Source: Streptomyces sp. SW4 (GTDB taxonomy: Bacteria > Actinomycetota > Actinomycetes > Streptomycetales > Streptomycetaceae). From it: DNA of 64,000 nt. The notes under the pieces are model-generated. The model searched no databases and was not told where the DNA came from. It saw nothing but the letters and a program-made list of their open reading frames with translations. Made by a program: the position numbers and the translations under genes. The stretch covers positions 744,001 to 808,000 of the forward strand of contig QKWM01000004.1 of assembly GCA_003248315.1 (NCBI GenBank), read 5' to 3'. Position 1 is the first letter of the stretch, and each line of letters begins with the position of its first letter. This document shows, piece after piece, positions 20,366 through 30,814 of the stretch.

Positions 20366-23300
20366 GTGGGTGGGACGGGAGTCTCATTATGTGAGCGCAG
20401 TGCCGTGCCACCACCGAGAACGGCCGGAACCGAACTGGTGACACCGCCGCTCACCCCTTTGGTGTACACCCCGCCGGTGCTCCCGCCCGCGGCGGCTCCG
20501 CCACCGCCCGGGCCGCCGCCGGAGCCGCCGCGGAGGAACGACGGCTCGGCGGGTCCGTGCGGCACGGGATAGCGGCCCGTGCCGAGGGCCCTGCGCAGCC
20601 GGTACTCGTCGAGCGGCCCGGAGAAGGCCATGCCCTGCCCGTGCGTGCAGCCCATGGCGCGCAGGGCGACGACCTGCTCGGGCAGGTCCACGCCGTCGGC
20701 CACGGACTGCAGCCCGAGGTCGGTGGCGATGCGGAGCAGCCCGCTGGTGATCTTGTGCAGCCGCGCGGACTCCACGACGCCCTCGATCAGGGAGCGGTCC
20801 AGCTTCAGCACGTCGACGGGGAGTCTGCGCAGGGCGGTGATGGCCGCGCAGCCGCCGCCGAAGCCGTCGAGCGCGATCCGGACGCCGACCCGCTTGAGGG
20901 CGTTCAGCCGGCGCTCCAGCTCCTCCAGGCCGAGCCGGGCGTCGATGTCGGCCAGCTCGATCACCAGGGCGCCGGGGGCAGTCCGTGCCGGGTCAGCAGG
21001 GCCTCCACCGACCCCGGGGGCATCGAGCGGTCCAGCAGCCGGCGGGCGCCGATGCGGACGGCGACGGGCGCGGTCAGGCCGGCCGCCGCCCGCTCGGCGG
21101 CGTGCTCGACGGCCTCCTGCAGCATCCAGCGGTCGAGTTCGGCGGTCTTGTCGCCGTCCTCGGCGACCCGTACGAACTCGGCCGGGGTGAACAGCACGCC
21201 CTGCGAGGAGCGCCAGCGCGCCTGGGCGCAGACCGACGTGATCCGGCCGTCCGTCAGCGAGACCACCGGCTGGTGCAGCAGCGCGAACTCGCCGTCGTGG
21301 AGCGCGGCCCGCAGCCGGGTGGCCAGCTCCGCCTTGCGGACGACGTCCTGCTGCATCTGCGGCTTGTACAGCTCCACCCGGCCCTTGCCGCCCGCCTTGG
21401 CCCGGTACATGGCCAGGTCGGCGTTGCGCAGCAGCTCGCCGGCGCCGAGGCCGGGCTCGGCGAAGGCGACGCCGATGGAGGCGTTGACCCGGACATCGTT
21501 GCCGTCGATGAGGTACGGCTGCGACAGCGTCACCCTGAGGCGGTCGGCGAGCTCCAGGATGTCGCGTTCGCGGGCGGAGCGGTCGCGGGTGCCGTCTCCG
21601 ACGATCAGGGCCGCGAACTCGTCGCCGCCCAGCCGGGAGGCGGTGTCGCCCTGGCGGACCGCGTCCTGGAGTCTGCGGGCGGCCTGGACGAGCAGTTCGT
21701 CCCCGGCCTGGTGCCCGATCGTGTCGTTGACGGCCTTGAAGCCGTCGAGGTCGATGAAGAGCACGGCCGTCCCGCGCAGGGCGGCGCCCCGGTCGGAGGC
21801 GCGGCGGCCGGAGAGGGCCTGCTGGACCCGCTTGGTGAACAGGGCGCGGTTGGGCAGGTCGGTGAGCGGGTCGTGCTCGGCGTTGTGCTGGAGCTGCGCC
21901 TGCAGGCGCACTCTCTCGGTCACGTCCCGGCTGTTGAAGATCAGGCCGCCGTGGTGGCGGTTGACGGTGGACTCGACGTTGAGCCAGCCCCGTCGCCGGA
22001 GCGGAACCGGCACTCGATGCGCGTGGTCGGTTCCTCGACCGGGTCGGCGGCGAGGAAGCGGCGCACCTCGTGCACCACGCAGCCCAGGTCCTCCGGGTGG
22101 ATGAGACCGGCCAGCTCGCTGCCCACCAGTTCCTCGGCGGGCCGGCCGTAGACCCCGGCGGCGGCCGGGAGACGTACCGCAGGACGCCGCTCGGGCGGCG
22201 ATCATGATGACGTCGCTGGAGCCCTGCACCAGGGAGCGGAAGTGGTTCTCCTTCTGGGCCAGTTCCTGGGTGAGGGTGATGTTGTCGAGCAGCATGATGC
22301 CCTGGCGGACGACGAGGGCGAGCACCACCGTGCCTCCGGTCAGCAGCACCACGCGGTCCACGCTGCGGCCGTTGAGGACGTTGTAGAGGATGCCCAGCGT
22401 GCAGACGGCGGCGGCCAGGTAGGGCGTGAGGGCCGCCAGCGAGCCGGCGATGGGCCGGGCTGCCGGGAACCGGCCGTGGTCGCCGCCGGCGGCCGGGCCG
22501 GGCGGGGGCGCCGGAGGCGGTGCGCCTGTGCGCCGGCCGGGGAGGTGTTCGTGCACCACGCGCGTGTGGCCGCCGGGCTCCGCGTCCGCCGGGCGTCCGT
22601 GCCGGGGGGCCGCCCAGGGGGCGTACGCCAGCAGCAGCGATCCGGCGAACCAGCCGGCGTCGAGCAGCTGGCCGGAGCGGTAACTGTTGTGCAGCAGCGG
22701 CGAGGTGAACAGCGCGTCGCACATCACCGTCAGCGCGAGCCCGCCGATCGCGGTGTTCACCGCGGAGCGGTAGACGGGCGTGCGCCGGAAGTGCAGCGCC
22801 AGCACCATGCTGACCAGGGCGATGTCGAGCAGCGGGTACGCCAGCGACAGCGCGGTGTGCGCCACTGGCACCCCGTCCGTCCTGGCCGCCTGCGCGAGCG
22901 CCAGGCTCCAGGCCAGCGTCAGCAGAGAGCCGCCGATCAGCCAGGCGTCCAGTGCCAGGCAGACCCAGCCCGCCCTGGTCACCGGCCGCTTGGCGAACAC
23001 CAGCAGGCCGACGATGGCGGGCGGCGCGAAGCACAGGAAGAACAGGTCCGCGTAGCTGGGGTGGGCACCGGGACCTCGAGGACGACCTCGTACCACCCCC
23101 AGACCACGTTGCCGAGGGCCGCCATCGCCGAGGAGAGGCCGAACAGCAGCCAGGCGGGCCGGAAACGGACGCGGCGGTTGCGGGCGTAGAGGAAGCAGGA
23201 GACCGCGGCGGCGCCGGCGGCGGCGGCCAGCCCGAAGTCCCCCATGATCCTGGCGAGTCGGGGGAGCCCCAGCCGAACGCGCAGCCGATCGCGTACCCCC

Positions 23301-23442
23301 CGCAGAGCAGGGCCAGCAGCAGCGGGCGGGCGTAACTCGGCCCGCCGGAACCGGCCGACGGGCGGGGCAGCAGCGCTCCGGGCGCCGGCTGGGGCCGCAG
23401 CGCCCCGTCGAGCGTGGGTGCGGGAGGCGAGGGCGGCGTCAC
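20362..23442 (-). CDS. membrane-bound PAS-GGDEF-EAL cyclic-di-GMP protein (six frame breaks)
   Basis: About 1028 aa after repair of breaks near 23262, 23064, 22194, 22170, 21989 and 20979. An N-terminal block of about 9-10 membrane helices comes first, then a PAS domain (ENHFRSLVQGSSDVIMI, LIHPEDLGCVV). GGDEF follows with an intact active site (RLGGDEFAAL) and HDPLTDLPNRALF. The EAL-like domain is degenerate: CAQARW replaces the catalytic EAL loop and DGFGGGCAA replaces the DDFGTGYSS-type metal loop. It is therefore a likely diguanylate cyclase with an inactive or sensory EAL domain. I recall it as the SCO5511-type protein. GTG 23442 has GGGAGG upstream and overlaps a 61-codon ORF (23439-23624) as GTGA; that ORF may be extra N-terminus. 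Confidence 0.82.
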   Translation of the reverse strand: MTPPSPPAPTLDGALRPQPAPGALLPRPSAGSGGPSYARPLLLALLCGGYAIGCAFGWGSPDSPGSWGTSGWPPPPAPPRSPASSTPATAASVSGPPGCCSASPRRWRPSATWSGGGTRSSSRSRCPPQLRGPVLPVLRAARHRRPAGVRQAAGDQGGLGLPGTGRLADRRLSADAGLEPGARAGGQDGRGASGAHRAVAGVPAARHRPGQHGAGAALPAHARLPLRGEHRDRRARADGDVRRAVHLAAAAQQLPLRPAARRRLVRRIAAAGVRPLGGPPARTPGGRGARRPHARGARTPPRPAHRRTASGAPARPGRRRRPRPVPGSPAHRRLAGGPHALPGRRRLHAGHPLQRPQRPQRGPRGAADRRHGGARPRRPPGHHAARQHHPHPGTGPEGEPLPLPGAGLQRRHHDRRPSGVLRYVSRPPPGSTAGPPRNWWAASWPVSSTRRTWAAWCTRCAASSPPTRSRNRPRASSAGSAPATGLAQRRVHRQPPPRRPDLQQPGRDRESAPAGAAPAQRRARPAHRPAQPRPVHQAGPAGPLRPPRLRPGRRPARDGRALHRPRRLQGRQRHDRAPGRGRTARPGRPQTPGRGPPGRHRLPAGRRRVRGPDRRRRHPRPLRPRTRHPGARRPPQGDAVAAVPHRRQRCPGQRLHRRRLRRARPRRRRAAAQRRPGHVPGQGGRQGPGGAVQAADAAGRRPQGGAGHPAAGRAPRRRVRAAAPAGGLADGRPDHVGLRPGALALLAGRAVHPGRVRTGRRGRRQDRRTRPLDAAGGRRARRRAGGGRPDRARRRPHRRPPAAGPLDAPGVGGGPADPARTAPGALVIELADIDARLGLEELERRLNALKRVGVRIALDGFGGGCAAITALRRLPVDVLKLDRSLIEGVVESARLHKITSGLLRIATDLGLQSVADGVDLPEQVVALRAMGCTHGQGMAFSGPLDEYRLRRALGTGRYPVPHGPAEPSFLRGGSGGGPGGGGAAAGGSTGGVYTKGVSGGVTSSVPAVLGGGTALRSHNETPVPPT

Positions 23443-23708
23443 CGCGTCCTCCCGGTCCGCCGGGTACCGGGTCGCGGGGACTCCGGTGCGCCGGGCGGGC
23501 GTTCCGCCTCCGCACGCCGGGCCTGCGCTGGTGGTGACTGTGGTGGCAGTGGTGGCCGCGCCTGCGTGCGGCCGTGCGCCACGGCCGCCGTCGGCGGCTC
23601 CGCCGCGTCGGATCGTTCGTCCATAGGCCGTGCATCGCCCGTCGCCCCCTCGCAGTCTCAGATGTCCGTCCCCGGCGCCGAACGGTGCGCGGCGCAGCCC
23701 CTGTCGGG

Positions 23709-23728
23709 GACGATACACCAGTATCGTC
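23709..23728. promoter_or_regulatory. inverted repeat upstream of the GGDEF/EAL gene
   Basis: Perfect 8-bp arms GACGATAC and GTATCGTC with a 4-bp spacer, about 270 bp before the GTG start. Candidate operator; the regulator is not identifiable. Confidence 0.45.
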
Positions 23729-23877
23729 ACTCAGGGACATAGGTTCTCTACTCTCCGTGACGACCAGGGAGTATGCGGGTACCCACCGCTCCCGGAGGGC
23801 TGCGGAGGGTACCCGAAGCGGACTCCGTCACCCCCGTGCGCCGTTGTGACGATCATGCGCCGGGTGCACAACGAGTG

Positions 23878-23985
23878 CGCCGCCGGGCTCCGTACGCGCT
23901 TCCCACGCGCCGGGCTCCGTACGCGCATCTCACGCGCCGGGCTCCGTACGCGCATCTCACGCGCCGGGCCCGGTCCGCGCTTCTC
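23878..23985. repeat. 27-bp tandem repeat, about 4 copies
   Basis: Four head-to-tail units of a 27-bp sequence containing CGCCGGGCTCCGTACGCGC. Copies 2 and 3 (23905-23931 and 23932-23958) are identical; the outer copies diverge. It abuts the stop codon of the hydroxyacid dehydrogenase. Confidence 0.85.
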
Positions 23986-24932
23986 ACGCGTCGTGCGCGC
24001 CCGTCGTCAGGACCACGTTCCGCAGCGGCTCCCGGTTCACGAAGCGGCGCAGCTGGTCCGTCAGCAGGCGCTTGGCGCGGGGCAGGAAGGCGGACGTGGG
24101 GCCGCCGACGTGCGGGCTGATCAGCAGGCCCGGCGCCTGCCAGAGGGGGTGGCCCGGGGCAGCGGTTCGGGGTCGGTGACGTCGAGGGCGGCGGTGAGGC
24201 GCCCGCTCTCCAGCTCCGCCAGCAGCGCCTTGGTGTCCACGACCGGGCCGCGGGCGACGTTGACGAGCAGCGCGCCGGTCTTCATGCGGCCGAGGAACTC
24301 GGCGTCCACCAGGCCTCGGGTGGCGTCGGTGAGCGGCGTGGACAGCACGACGACGTCCGCCTCCGGCAGCAGGGAGGGCAGATCGGTGAGCGGGTGCACC
24401 GGCCCGCGCGCCGTGGTGCGTGCGGAGCGCGCGACGCGCGCCACCCGCGCGACCTCGAAGGGCACGAGCCGGTCCTCGATCGCCGAGCCGATCGAGCCGT
24501 AGCCGACGATCAGGACGTTCTTGTCGGCCAGCGCGGGGCGGAACCCGCCGAGCCACTCCCCCGGTCCTGGGCGCGCACGAAGTCCGGGACTCCGCGCAGC
24601 GACGCCAGGATCAGGGTGAGGGTGAGTTCCGCGGTGCTCGCCTCGTGGACACCGCGCGCGTTGCACAGCCGTACGCCCTCGGGCAGGTGCTTCAGGCCCG
24701 GCTCGACGTGGTCGGTGCCGGCCGACAGGGTCTGCACGACCTGGACGGAGCGCATCGACGGCATCGGGCGGACGCCGACCCCGGCGGGCTTCATGTAGGG
24801 CACGACGTAGTACACGCAGTCGGCCGGGTCCGCGGGGAACTCCTCGGCGCCGTTCCAGAAGCGGTAGACGGGGCCGTCGGGAAGCCCCTCGATCTCGTCC
24901 GGCGGGATGGGCAGCCACACGTCAGCAGTCAT
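23984..24932 (-). CDS. D-isomer 2-hydroxyacid dehydrogenase family protein (two frame breaks)
   Basis: About 316 aa after repair near 24560 and 24157. NAD(P)-dependent reductase of 2-oxo acids. The start is MTADVWLPIPPDEIEGLPDG, then the Rossmann motif NVLIVGYGSIGSAIEDRL, VVVLSTPLTDATRGLVD, LLVNVARGPVVDTKALL with catalytic Arg, DVTDPEPLPPGHPLW with Glu, and SPHVGG with His. The catalytic triad is complete. Lacks the ACT domain of SerA. Substrate unknown (glyoxylate/hydroxypyruvate-type reductases are similar). Divergent from the aldo/keto reductase. Confidence 0.85.
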
Positions 24933-25025
24933 GCCCAGGAGGCTATGTCAGGTCCGCGCGGCGGCAGAGGTTAGGTTGGGGCGGGCCTGACGAGGGCGGG
25001 CCGGACGAGGGGAGGTCACGACCAG

Positions 25026-26024
25026 GTGGAGCGCAGGACGATCGGTGCGGCGGCACTCTCGGTGGGGGCCGTCGGGCTGGGGTGCATGCCGATGAGCTGG
25101 GCGTACAGCGCGTCGCGGCAGCGGGGCGACGAGTCGCTCAGGGCGGTGCACCGGGCGCTGGACCTGGGCTGCTCCCTGCTGGACACGGCCGACATGTACG
25201 GCCCCTTCACCAACGAGCTGCTGGTGGGGCGGGCGCTGAAGGAGCGGCGGGCCGACGCCTTCGTCTCCACGAAGGTCGGTCTGCTCGTCGGCGACCAGCA
25301 CATCGTGGCCAACGGCCGCCCCGGCTATGTGAAGCGGGCCTGCGACGCGTCGCTGCGCCGGCTCCAGACGGACGTGATCGACCTCTACCAGCTGCACCGC
25401 GCCGACCCCGAGGTGCCGGTGGAGGAGACCTGGGGCGCGATGGCGGACCTGGTCCGGGCCGGGAAGGTGCGCGCCCTGGGGCTGTGCGCGGTGGGCGCCC
25501 GGTCGGGGCGGCGGGCCGGGGCGCGGCTGCACGACACCACGATCCGGCAGCTGGAGCGGGTGCAGCAGGTCTTCCCGGTGAGCGCGGTCCAGGCCGAGCT
25601 GTCGGTGTGGTCGCCGGAGGCGCTGGAGGCGCTGCTGCCGTGGTGCGAGGCCCGGGGCGTGGGGTTCCTCGCCGCGATGCCGCTCGGCAACGGCTTCCTG
25701 ACCGGCACGCTGACGCCGGGCGAGGGCTTCGAGCCGGACGACCTGCGCGCCCGGCACCCGCGGTTCACCGCGGAGATGATGGCGGCCAACCAGCCGATCG
25801 TGGCGGGGCTGCGGCGGATCGCGGCCCGGCACGGCGAGGCGGTCACCCCGGCCCAGGTGGCGCTCGCCTGGGTACTGGCGCAGGGCCGGCACGTCGTCCC
25901 GGTGCCGGGCACCAAGCAGGAGCGCTGGGTGACGCAGAACGCCGCGGCGGCGCGGCTGACGCTGTCGGAGCGGGATCTCGCGGAGGTGGGCGCCCTGCCG
26001 CCGGCGCTCGGCTCGTGGGAGTGA
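25026..26024 (+). CDS. aldo/keto reductase
   Basis: 332 aa, intact, NADPH-dependent TIM-barrel reductase. Catalytic tetrad residues are visible: Asp and Tyr in LLDTADMYGPFTNE, Lys in AFVSTKVGLL, His in DLYQLHRADPEVP. The C-terminal cofactor segment reads VPVPGTKQERWVTQNA. GTG 25026 has GGGGAGG about 11 nt upstream. It is closest to the AKR11/13-type general oxidoreductases. Substrate unknown; no operon partner. Confidence 0.9.
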   Translation: MERRTIGAAALSVGAVGLGCMPMSWAYSASRQRGDESLRAVHRALDLGCSLLDTADMYGPFTNELLVGRALKERRADAFVSTKVGLLVGDQHIVANGRPGYVKRACDASLRRLQTDVIDLYQLHRADPEVPVEETWGAMADLVRAGKVRALGLCAVGARSGRRAGARLHDTTIRQLERVQQVFPVSAVQAELSVWSPEALEALLPWCEARGVGFLAAMPLGNGFLTGTLTPGEGFEPDDLRARHPRFTAEMMAANQPIVAGLRRIAARHGEAVTPAQVALAWVLAQGRHVVPVPGTKQERWVTQNAAAARLTLSERDLAEVGALPPALGSWE

Positions 26025-26123
26025 GGACCCGGTCGCGCGGTTGAAGGTTCCCGTACCCGGGAACTTGTGGGCCCCGGGCGGTGTATGACAGGGAGAGCCC
26101 ACCGCGTCGAAGGGACCAGGATC

Positions 26124-27287
26124 GTGCAACGTCGAGCCGTGACGGCCGTGCTGGCCGCCGCCGCGTTCGTGCTGACCGCCGGCTGCTCCTCCGGCGACGG
26201 GGACCCGGCGGCCGGCGGGGACCGCAGCGCCTCCCCCGCCCGGACCGGCGCGCAGTCGCCGCCCTCCCGGCCGGCCGCCGGGCAGACCCCGCCCGCGAAG
26301 GGCTCCGTGGAGGTCGTCCGCACGGTCGCCACCGGCCTGGACAGCCCGTGGGGCCTGGCGGTGCTGCCCGAGGGCGACCTGCTGGTCTCCTCCCGGGACG
26401 AGGCCACGATCACCCGGATCGACGGCGAGAGCGGCGACAAGACGGCGGTGGGCGAGGTGCCCGGCGTGGAACCGGCCGGCGAGGGCGGCCTGATGGGGCT
26501 CGCGCTCTCCCCCGACTTCGCCGCGGACCGAATGGTGTACGCCTACTTCACCTCCGCCTCGGACAACCGCATCGTCCGCATGCGGTACGACGCCGGGAAG
26601 CCGGCCGGCGAGCAGCTCGGCGCGCCCGACACCGTCTTCCGGGGCATTCCGAAGGGCGTCATCCACAACGGCGGCCGGATCGCCTTCGGCCCGGACAAGA
26701 TGCTCTACGCCGGCACGGGCGAACGTGGCGACACGGGGCTGTCACAGGACCGGGACTCCACGGGCGGCAAGATCCTGCGGCTCACCCCGACGGCGAACCG
26801 GCGCCGGGCAACCCGTTCCCCGGCTCGCCCGTCTACTCGTACGGACACCGCAATGTGCAGGGGCTGGCCTGGGACGGCGAGAAGCGGCTGTTCGCCGCGG
26901 AGTTCGGCCAGAACACCTGGGACGAGCTGAACGCGATCGAGCCCGGCGGCAACTACGGCTGGCCCGAGGCGGAGGGCCGCTCCGACGACGAGGCGTTCCG
27001 CGACCCGGTCGACCAGTGGTCCACGGCCGAGGCCTCCCCAGCGGTATCGCCCATGCCGCGGGCTCGGTGTGGATGGCGGGCCTGCGCGGCGAGCGGCTGT
27101 GGCGGATCCCGCTGGACGGCACGCGGACGGCGGCGGAGCCGCAGGCGTTCCTGGAGGGCGAGCACGGGCGGCTGCGCACGGTGGCCGCGGCCGGCGGGAC
27201 CGGCTGTTCCTGGTCACCAGCAACACCGACGGCCGGGGCGACCCGAAGGACGGCGACGACCGGATCCTGGAACTGAGGGTGCGCTAG
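26124..27287 (+). CDS. lipoprotein glucose/sorbosone dehydrogenase-like PQQ beta-propeller (three frame breaks)
   Basis: About 388 aa after repair near 26800, 27038 and 27199. An N-terminal lipoprotein signal with lipobox LTAGC and a Gly/Ser/Pro linker place it on the outer face of the membrane. A six-bladed GSDH propeller follows: [63 protein letters not shown] and NYGWPEAEG. The family oxidises sugars with PQQ, though many actinobacterial members have no proven activity and no pqq genes are seen here. It converges on the LuxR-type gene. Confidence 0.85.
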
Positions 27288-27318
27288 ACACCCCCTCGGG
27301 CCGCGGCCGGGCGGCTCC

Positions 27319-27352
27319 CGGCGCCGTACGGTCCGCCGGTTCTCCGGCGCCG
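27319..27352. terminator. possible bidirectional hairpin between convergent genes
   Basis: Two copies of the self-complementary CGGCGCCG at 27319-27326 and 27345-27352 can pair across an 18-nt loop, between the sugar dehydrogenase stop and the LuxR-type stop. Confidence 0.35.
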
Positions 27353-30300
27353 TCAGATGGTCCGGTCGTGCTGTGGAGCCGGGCGGAACAGGCCGAGCCG
27401 GTGGGCCACCGCCGCCGCCTCGCCGCGTCCCGCGACACCGAGCTTGGCCAGGATGTTGGAGACGTGGACGCTGGCCGTCTTCGGCGAGATGAACAGCTCC
27501 TCGGCGATCCGGCGGTTGGTGTGGCCGTCCGCGACCAGGCGCAGCACGTCCCGCTCCCGGCCGGTGAGCCCCAGCGCCTCCACCGGGTCGGCGGCGCGGG
27601 CGCCGTCGCCGGGGTGGAGCGGGAGCCGGGCACGCTGGGCGAGCCGGCCGGCCGCGTCGGCGAGCGGGCGGGCGCCGAGGTGCACGGCGACGGCGTGGCA
27701 GAGCCGGAGCAGCTCGGTGGCGCGGTCGCGGTCGCCGTCGCCGCCGTCCGTGAGCAGGGACTCGGCCAGCCGGAAGCGGACCCGGGCCAGTTCGTACGGC
27801 CGGCCCAGCGCCTCGAACGCGGTGACCGCCTCCGACCAGTCGTCGCGGGTGTCCAGGCCCTCGGCGCGGCCCAGCTCGGCGCGCACCCACTGGTCGTGGG
27901 CCTGCCACAGCGGGACCCCGGTCGTGAGGGACTTCGCGGTGCCGCGCAGCCGGTCCAGGGTCTCGGCGCGGCCTTCCCGCGCGTCGGGCACCCCGCGCGC
28001 GTCGGCCTCGGCCTCGGCGGCGAGGACCAGCAGCGGCCAGACGTAGCGCTGGGTGCCGGGCGGGAGGCCGGCGTCCAGGGCGCGGGCCAGTTCGGCGCGG
28101 GCGTCGGCCAGGCGGCCCTCGGCGGCGGCGATGCCGACGGCCGTCGCGGCCAGCGGCAGCCGGTACTGCGGCATCAGGTCGTGGGTGCCGTAAGCGGTGC
28201 GGGCCTCGGCGAGCTGCCGGGCCGCCTCGGCGAGCTCGCCGCGCGCGAGGGCGATCCAGGCGGTCTTGAGGCAGGCGCCGCCGCGCGGCTGGGCGGCCCG
28301 GCCGGAGGCACGGGCGGCCGCCTCCAGCGCCTCGTCCCAGCGGCCCAGCGAGAGCAGCGACTCGGCGAGGTTGCCCCACACCCACGCCTCGGACTCCAGC
28401 AGGCCCATCCGCCGGGTGAGGTCGACGCCCTCGCGCAGGATGCGCAGCGCCTCCTCGGACCGGCCGATGCCCTCCAGCACCGACGGGAGGTTGACGTGGC
28501 TGCGGGCCACCACGCCGGACCTGCCCCGGGCCGTCGCCTGCTCCTTCACCTCGTACATCTCGGCGAGGCCGGTCTCGATGTGCCCCGCGTCGACCATCAG
28601 GCCGCCGAGGGTGAGCCGGGCGTCCAGCTCGATGTCGGCGGTGCCGACCATGCGGGCGTACTCCACGGCCCGTTCGGCGGCGGTGACGGCCTCGGGGCCG
28701 GGGTTGTGCAGCATGGCCCAGCCCGCGACGACGGCCAGGATGCGGGCGTGCACCTCGGACGGCGGCAGGCCCGGACGAGGTCCTGGGCCATGGTCAGCTC
28801 GTGCCGTCCGTCGCCGCGGGCCTGGGCCTGGATCAGCAGCCCGCGCTGGGTCCAGAACCAGGCGGCGCGCAGCGGGTCGGGCTCCTCCTCCAGCAGGTCC
28901 AGGGCGCGCCGGGTGATCCGCAGGGCGCGCTTGCGCTCGCCGCTGAGCCGCCCCGCGACGGCCGCCTCGGCCAGCAGGTCCAGATAGCGCAGCGGCGCGG
29001 TGGCCGGTGCGCCGTCCGCGTCGGTGCCGGGCGCCGGGTAGAACTCGGCGCAGTCCAGGGGGCGCAGGGCGGCCCGCACCTCCTCGGGGGCGGAGTCCCA
29101 CAGCTCCATGGCCCGCTCCAGCAGCCCCAGCTGCTCGGAGTAGGCGTGGCGGCGGCGGGCCTCGACGGCCGCGTGCAGGACGGCCGGCAGGGCCCGGGCG
29201 GTGTCGTGGGCGCGGTACCAGTAGCTGGCCAGCCGCATGACGCGCTCGTCGGCCGGGACCAGCGTCGGATCGGCGTCGAGCGCCTCGGCGTAGCGGCGGT
29301 TGAGGCGGGAGCGTTCGCCGGGCAGCAGGTCGTCGGCGACGGCCTCGCGGACCAGGGAGTGCCGGAAGCGGTAGCCGTCGCCATCGGACGCCGGCAGCAG
29401 GATGTTCGCGTTCACCGCGGCGCGCAGGGCCTCGATGAGGTCGTCCTCGGCGAGCCGGGCGACGGCGGCCAGCAGCCGGTACTCGACGGTGGTGCCGCCC
29501 TCGGCGACGATCCGGGCGATCCGCTGGGCGCTCTCGGGCAGTGCCTCCACCCGGACCAGGAGCAGGTCGCGCAGGGTGTCGGTGAGTCCGCCGGCGCAGC
29601 CCTCGTGCGCGGCGACGGCGAGTTCCTCGACGAAGAAGGCGTTGCCGTCGGAGCGCCGGAAGATCTCGTCGACCCGGCTCGGCTCGGGTTCCCGGGCGAG
29701 GATGCCGGCGATCTGGCGGCCCACCTCGTCGCGCGTGAAGCGGGCCAGTTCGATGCGGCGGACGGTGCGCAGCCGGTCGAGTTCGGCGAGCAGGGGGCGC
29801 AGCGGGTGGCGCCGGTGGAGGTCGTCGGAGCGGTAGGTGGCCAGGACGACGAGGCGGCCGGTGCGCAGGGTGCGCAGGAGGTAGGCGAGGAGGTGGCGGG
29901 TGGAGGCGTCGGCCCAGTGCAGGTCCTCCAGGACGAGGACGACGGGGCGCCGGGCGGCGGTGCGCTCCAGCAGCCGGGCGGTCAGTTCGAAGAGCCGGGC
30001 GAGCCCTTCCTCGTCGGGGCGGCCGGGCGGTGCGGCGGCGGGGTTCTCGGCGAGTTCGGGCAGCAGCCGGGCGAGTTCCTCCTCCTGGCCGGCCGCGGCG
30101 GCGGCCAGGTCGTCCGGCAGGGCGCGGCGCAGGGCGCGCAGCGCGGTGGAGAACGGGGCGAAGGGAAGTCCGTCGGCGCCGATCTCGACGCAGCCGCCGA
30201 GCGCGACGACGGCGCCGTGCTCGCGGGCGGCGGCGGTGAACTCCTCGACGAGACGGGTCTTGCCGACGCCCGCCTCGCCGCCGAGGAGGAGCGCCTGCGG

Positions 30301-30405
30301 CTCCCCCTCGGCGGCGCTGACGAGCGCCTCGCGCAACGTGGCCAGTTCGTCGGCGCGGCCGACGAACACGGGGCTGACTGACCTGGTCTCCACGGGCCCG
30401 AGCAT
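27353..30405 (-). CDS. large ATP-binding LuxR-family (LAL) regulator (one frame break near 28773)
   Basis: About 1017 aa after repair. The N-terminal AAA/STAND ATPase starts [15 protein letters not shown], with Walker [13 protein letters not shown] and Walker [14 protein letters not shown] long helical TPR-like middle follows. The C-terminal LuxR HTH is [20 protein letters not shown] then [23 protein letters not shown] proteins usually activate catabolic or secondary-metabolite genes upon ligand binding. No biosynthetic cluster is adjacent, so the target is unknown. The break replaces DLVRGLPPS with another frame in a G run. ATG 30405 is a weak choice; an in-frame GTG lies four codons on. Confidence 0.85.
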
Positions 30406-30533
30406 CGCACGCCGGTCCGGCGCTCCGGCACCGGTTTTCGGGAGGGCGGCCGCCCGGCGCGGGGCCGTGCGGGCGTCCTCCCGGGGTCCGGGGCTCACGC
30501 GGCCGTGGGAAGCGGTGCCTGCGGCCGCGCGGG

Positions 30534-30679
30534 CTATGGCTCTCGGCCTCGGCGGCGCCCTGGCCGGCTGCCCGGCGGGCGGCGCGGCCGGCGAGGACGA
30601 CCTCGCGGGCCAGCCGCTCCTGCTCGGCGCGGCGGATCAGCTCGGCGGAGCGGATCTTGTGCAGTTCGTACTCGAACAT
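30534..30679 (-). CDS. small helical basic protein, 3' end uncertain
   Basis: It starts MFEYELHKIRSAELIRRAEQ, then ERLAREVVLAGRAARR, an amphipathic, charged helix typical of a short conserved Streptomyces protein. The ATG at 30679 has AGGGGA 6 nt upstream. The frame then has no stop and runs into the LuxR-type gene. One missing base in the Ala/Gly stretch would end it at TAG 30534-30536 (about 48 aa), consistent with the deletions seen elsewhere, but this end is inferred. It lies upstream of and parallel to the LAL regulator. Function unknown. Confidence 0.55.
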
Positions 30680-30814
30680 GGTGTGTCCCCTGGTGATCGG
30701 CTGGTGAGCGGATGCGGTGCCGCGGTGTGCGACGCCTCCACTGTCGTCTCCCAGGGGGTCCCGCCACATCGGGTAAGTGCCGCATCTTCGGCCGGGCGGG
30801 GGCCTTAGACGCGC

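Noticed and set aside
20362..23442. Six broken fragments as separate genes or a pseudogene
   Set aside because: Every break is repaired by one base and restores continuous PAS, GGDEF and EAL-like domains, as in many other genes of the window.
23878..23985. CRISPR array
   Set aside because: Units are directly contiguous with no unique spacers and no cas genes nearby; it is a minisatellite.
27353..30405. Pathway-specific regulator of a secondary-metabolite cluster
   Set aside because: No synthase, tailoring or resistance genes flank it; the neighbourhood is ordinary metabolism.
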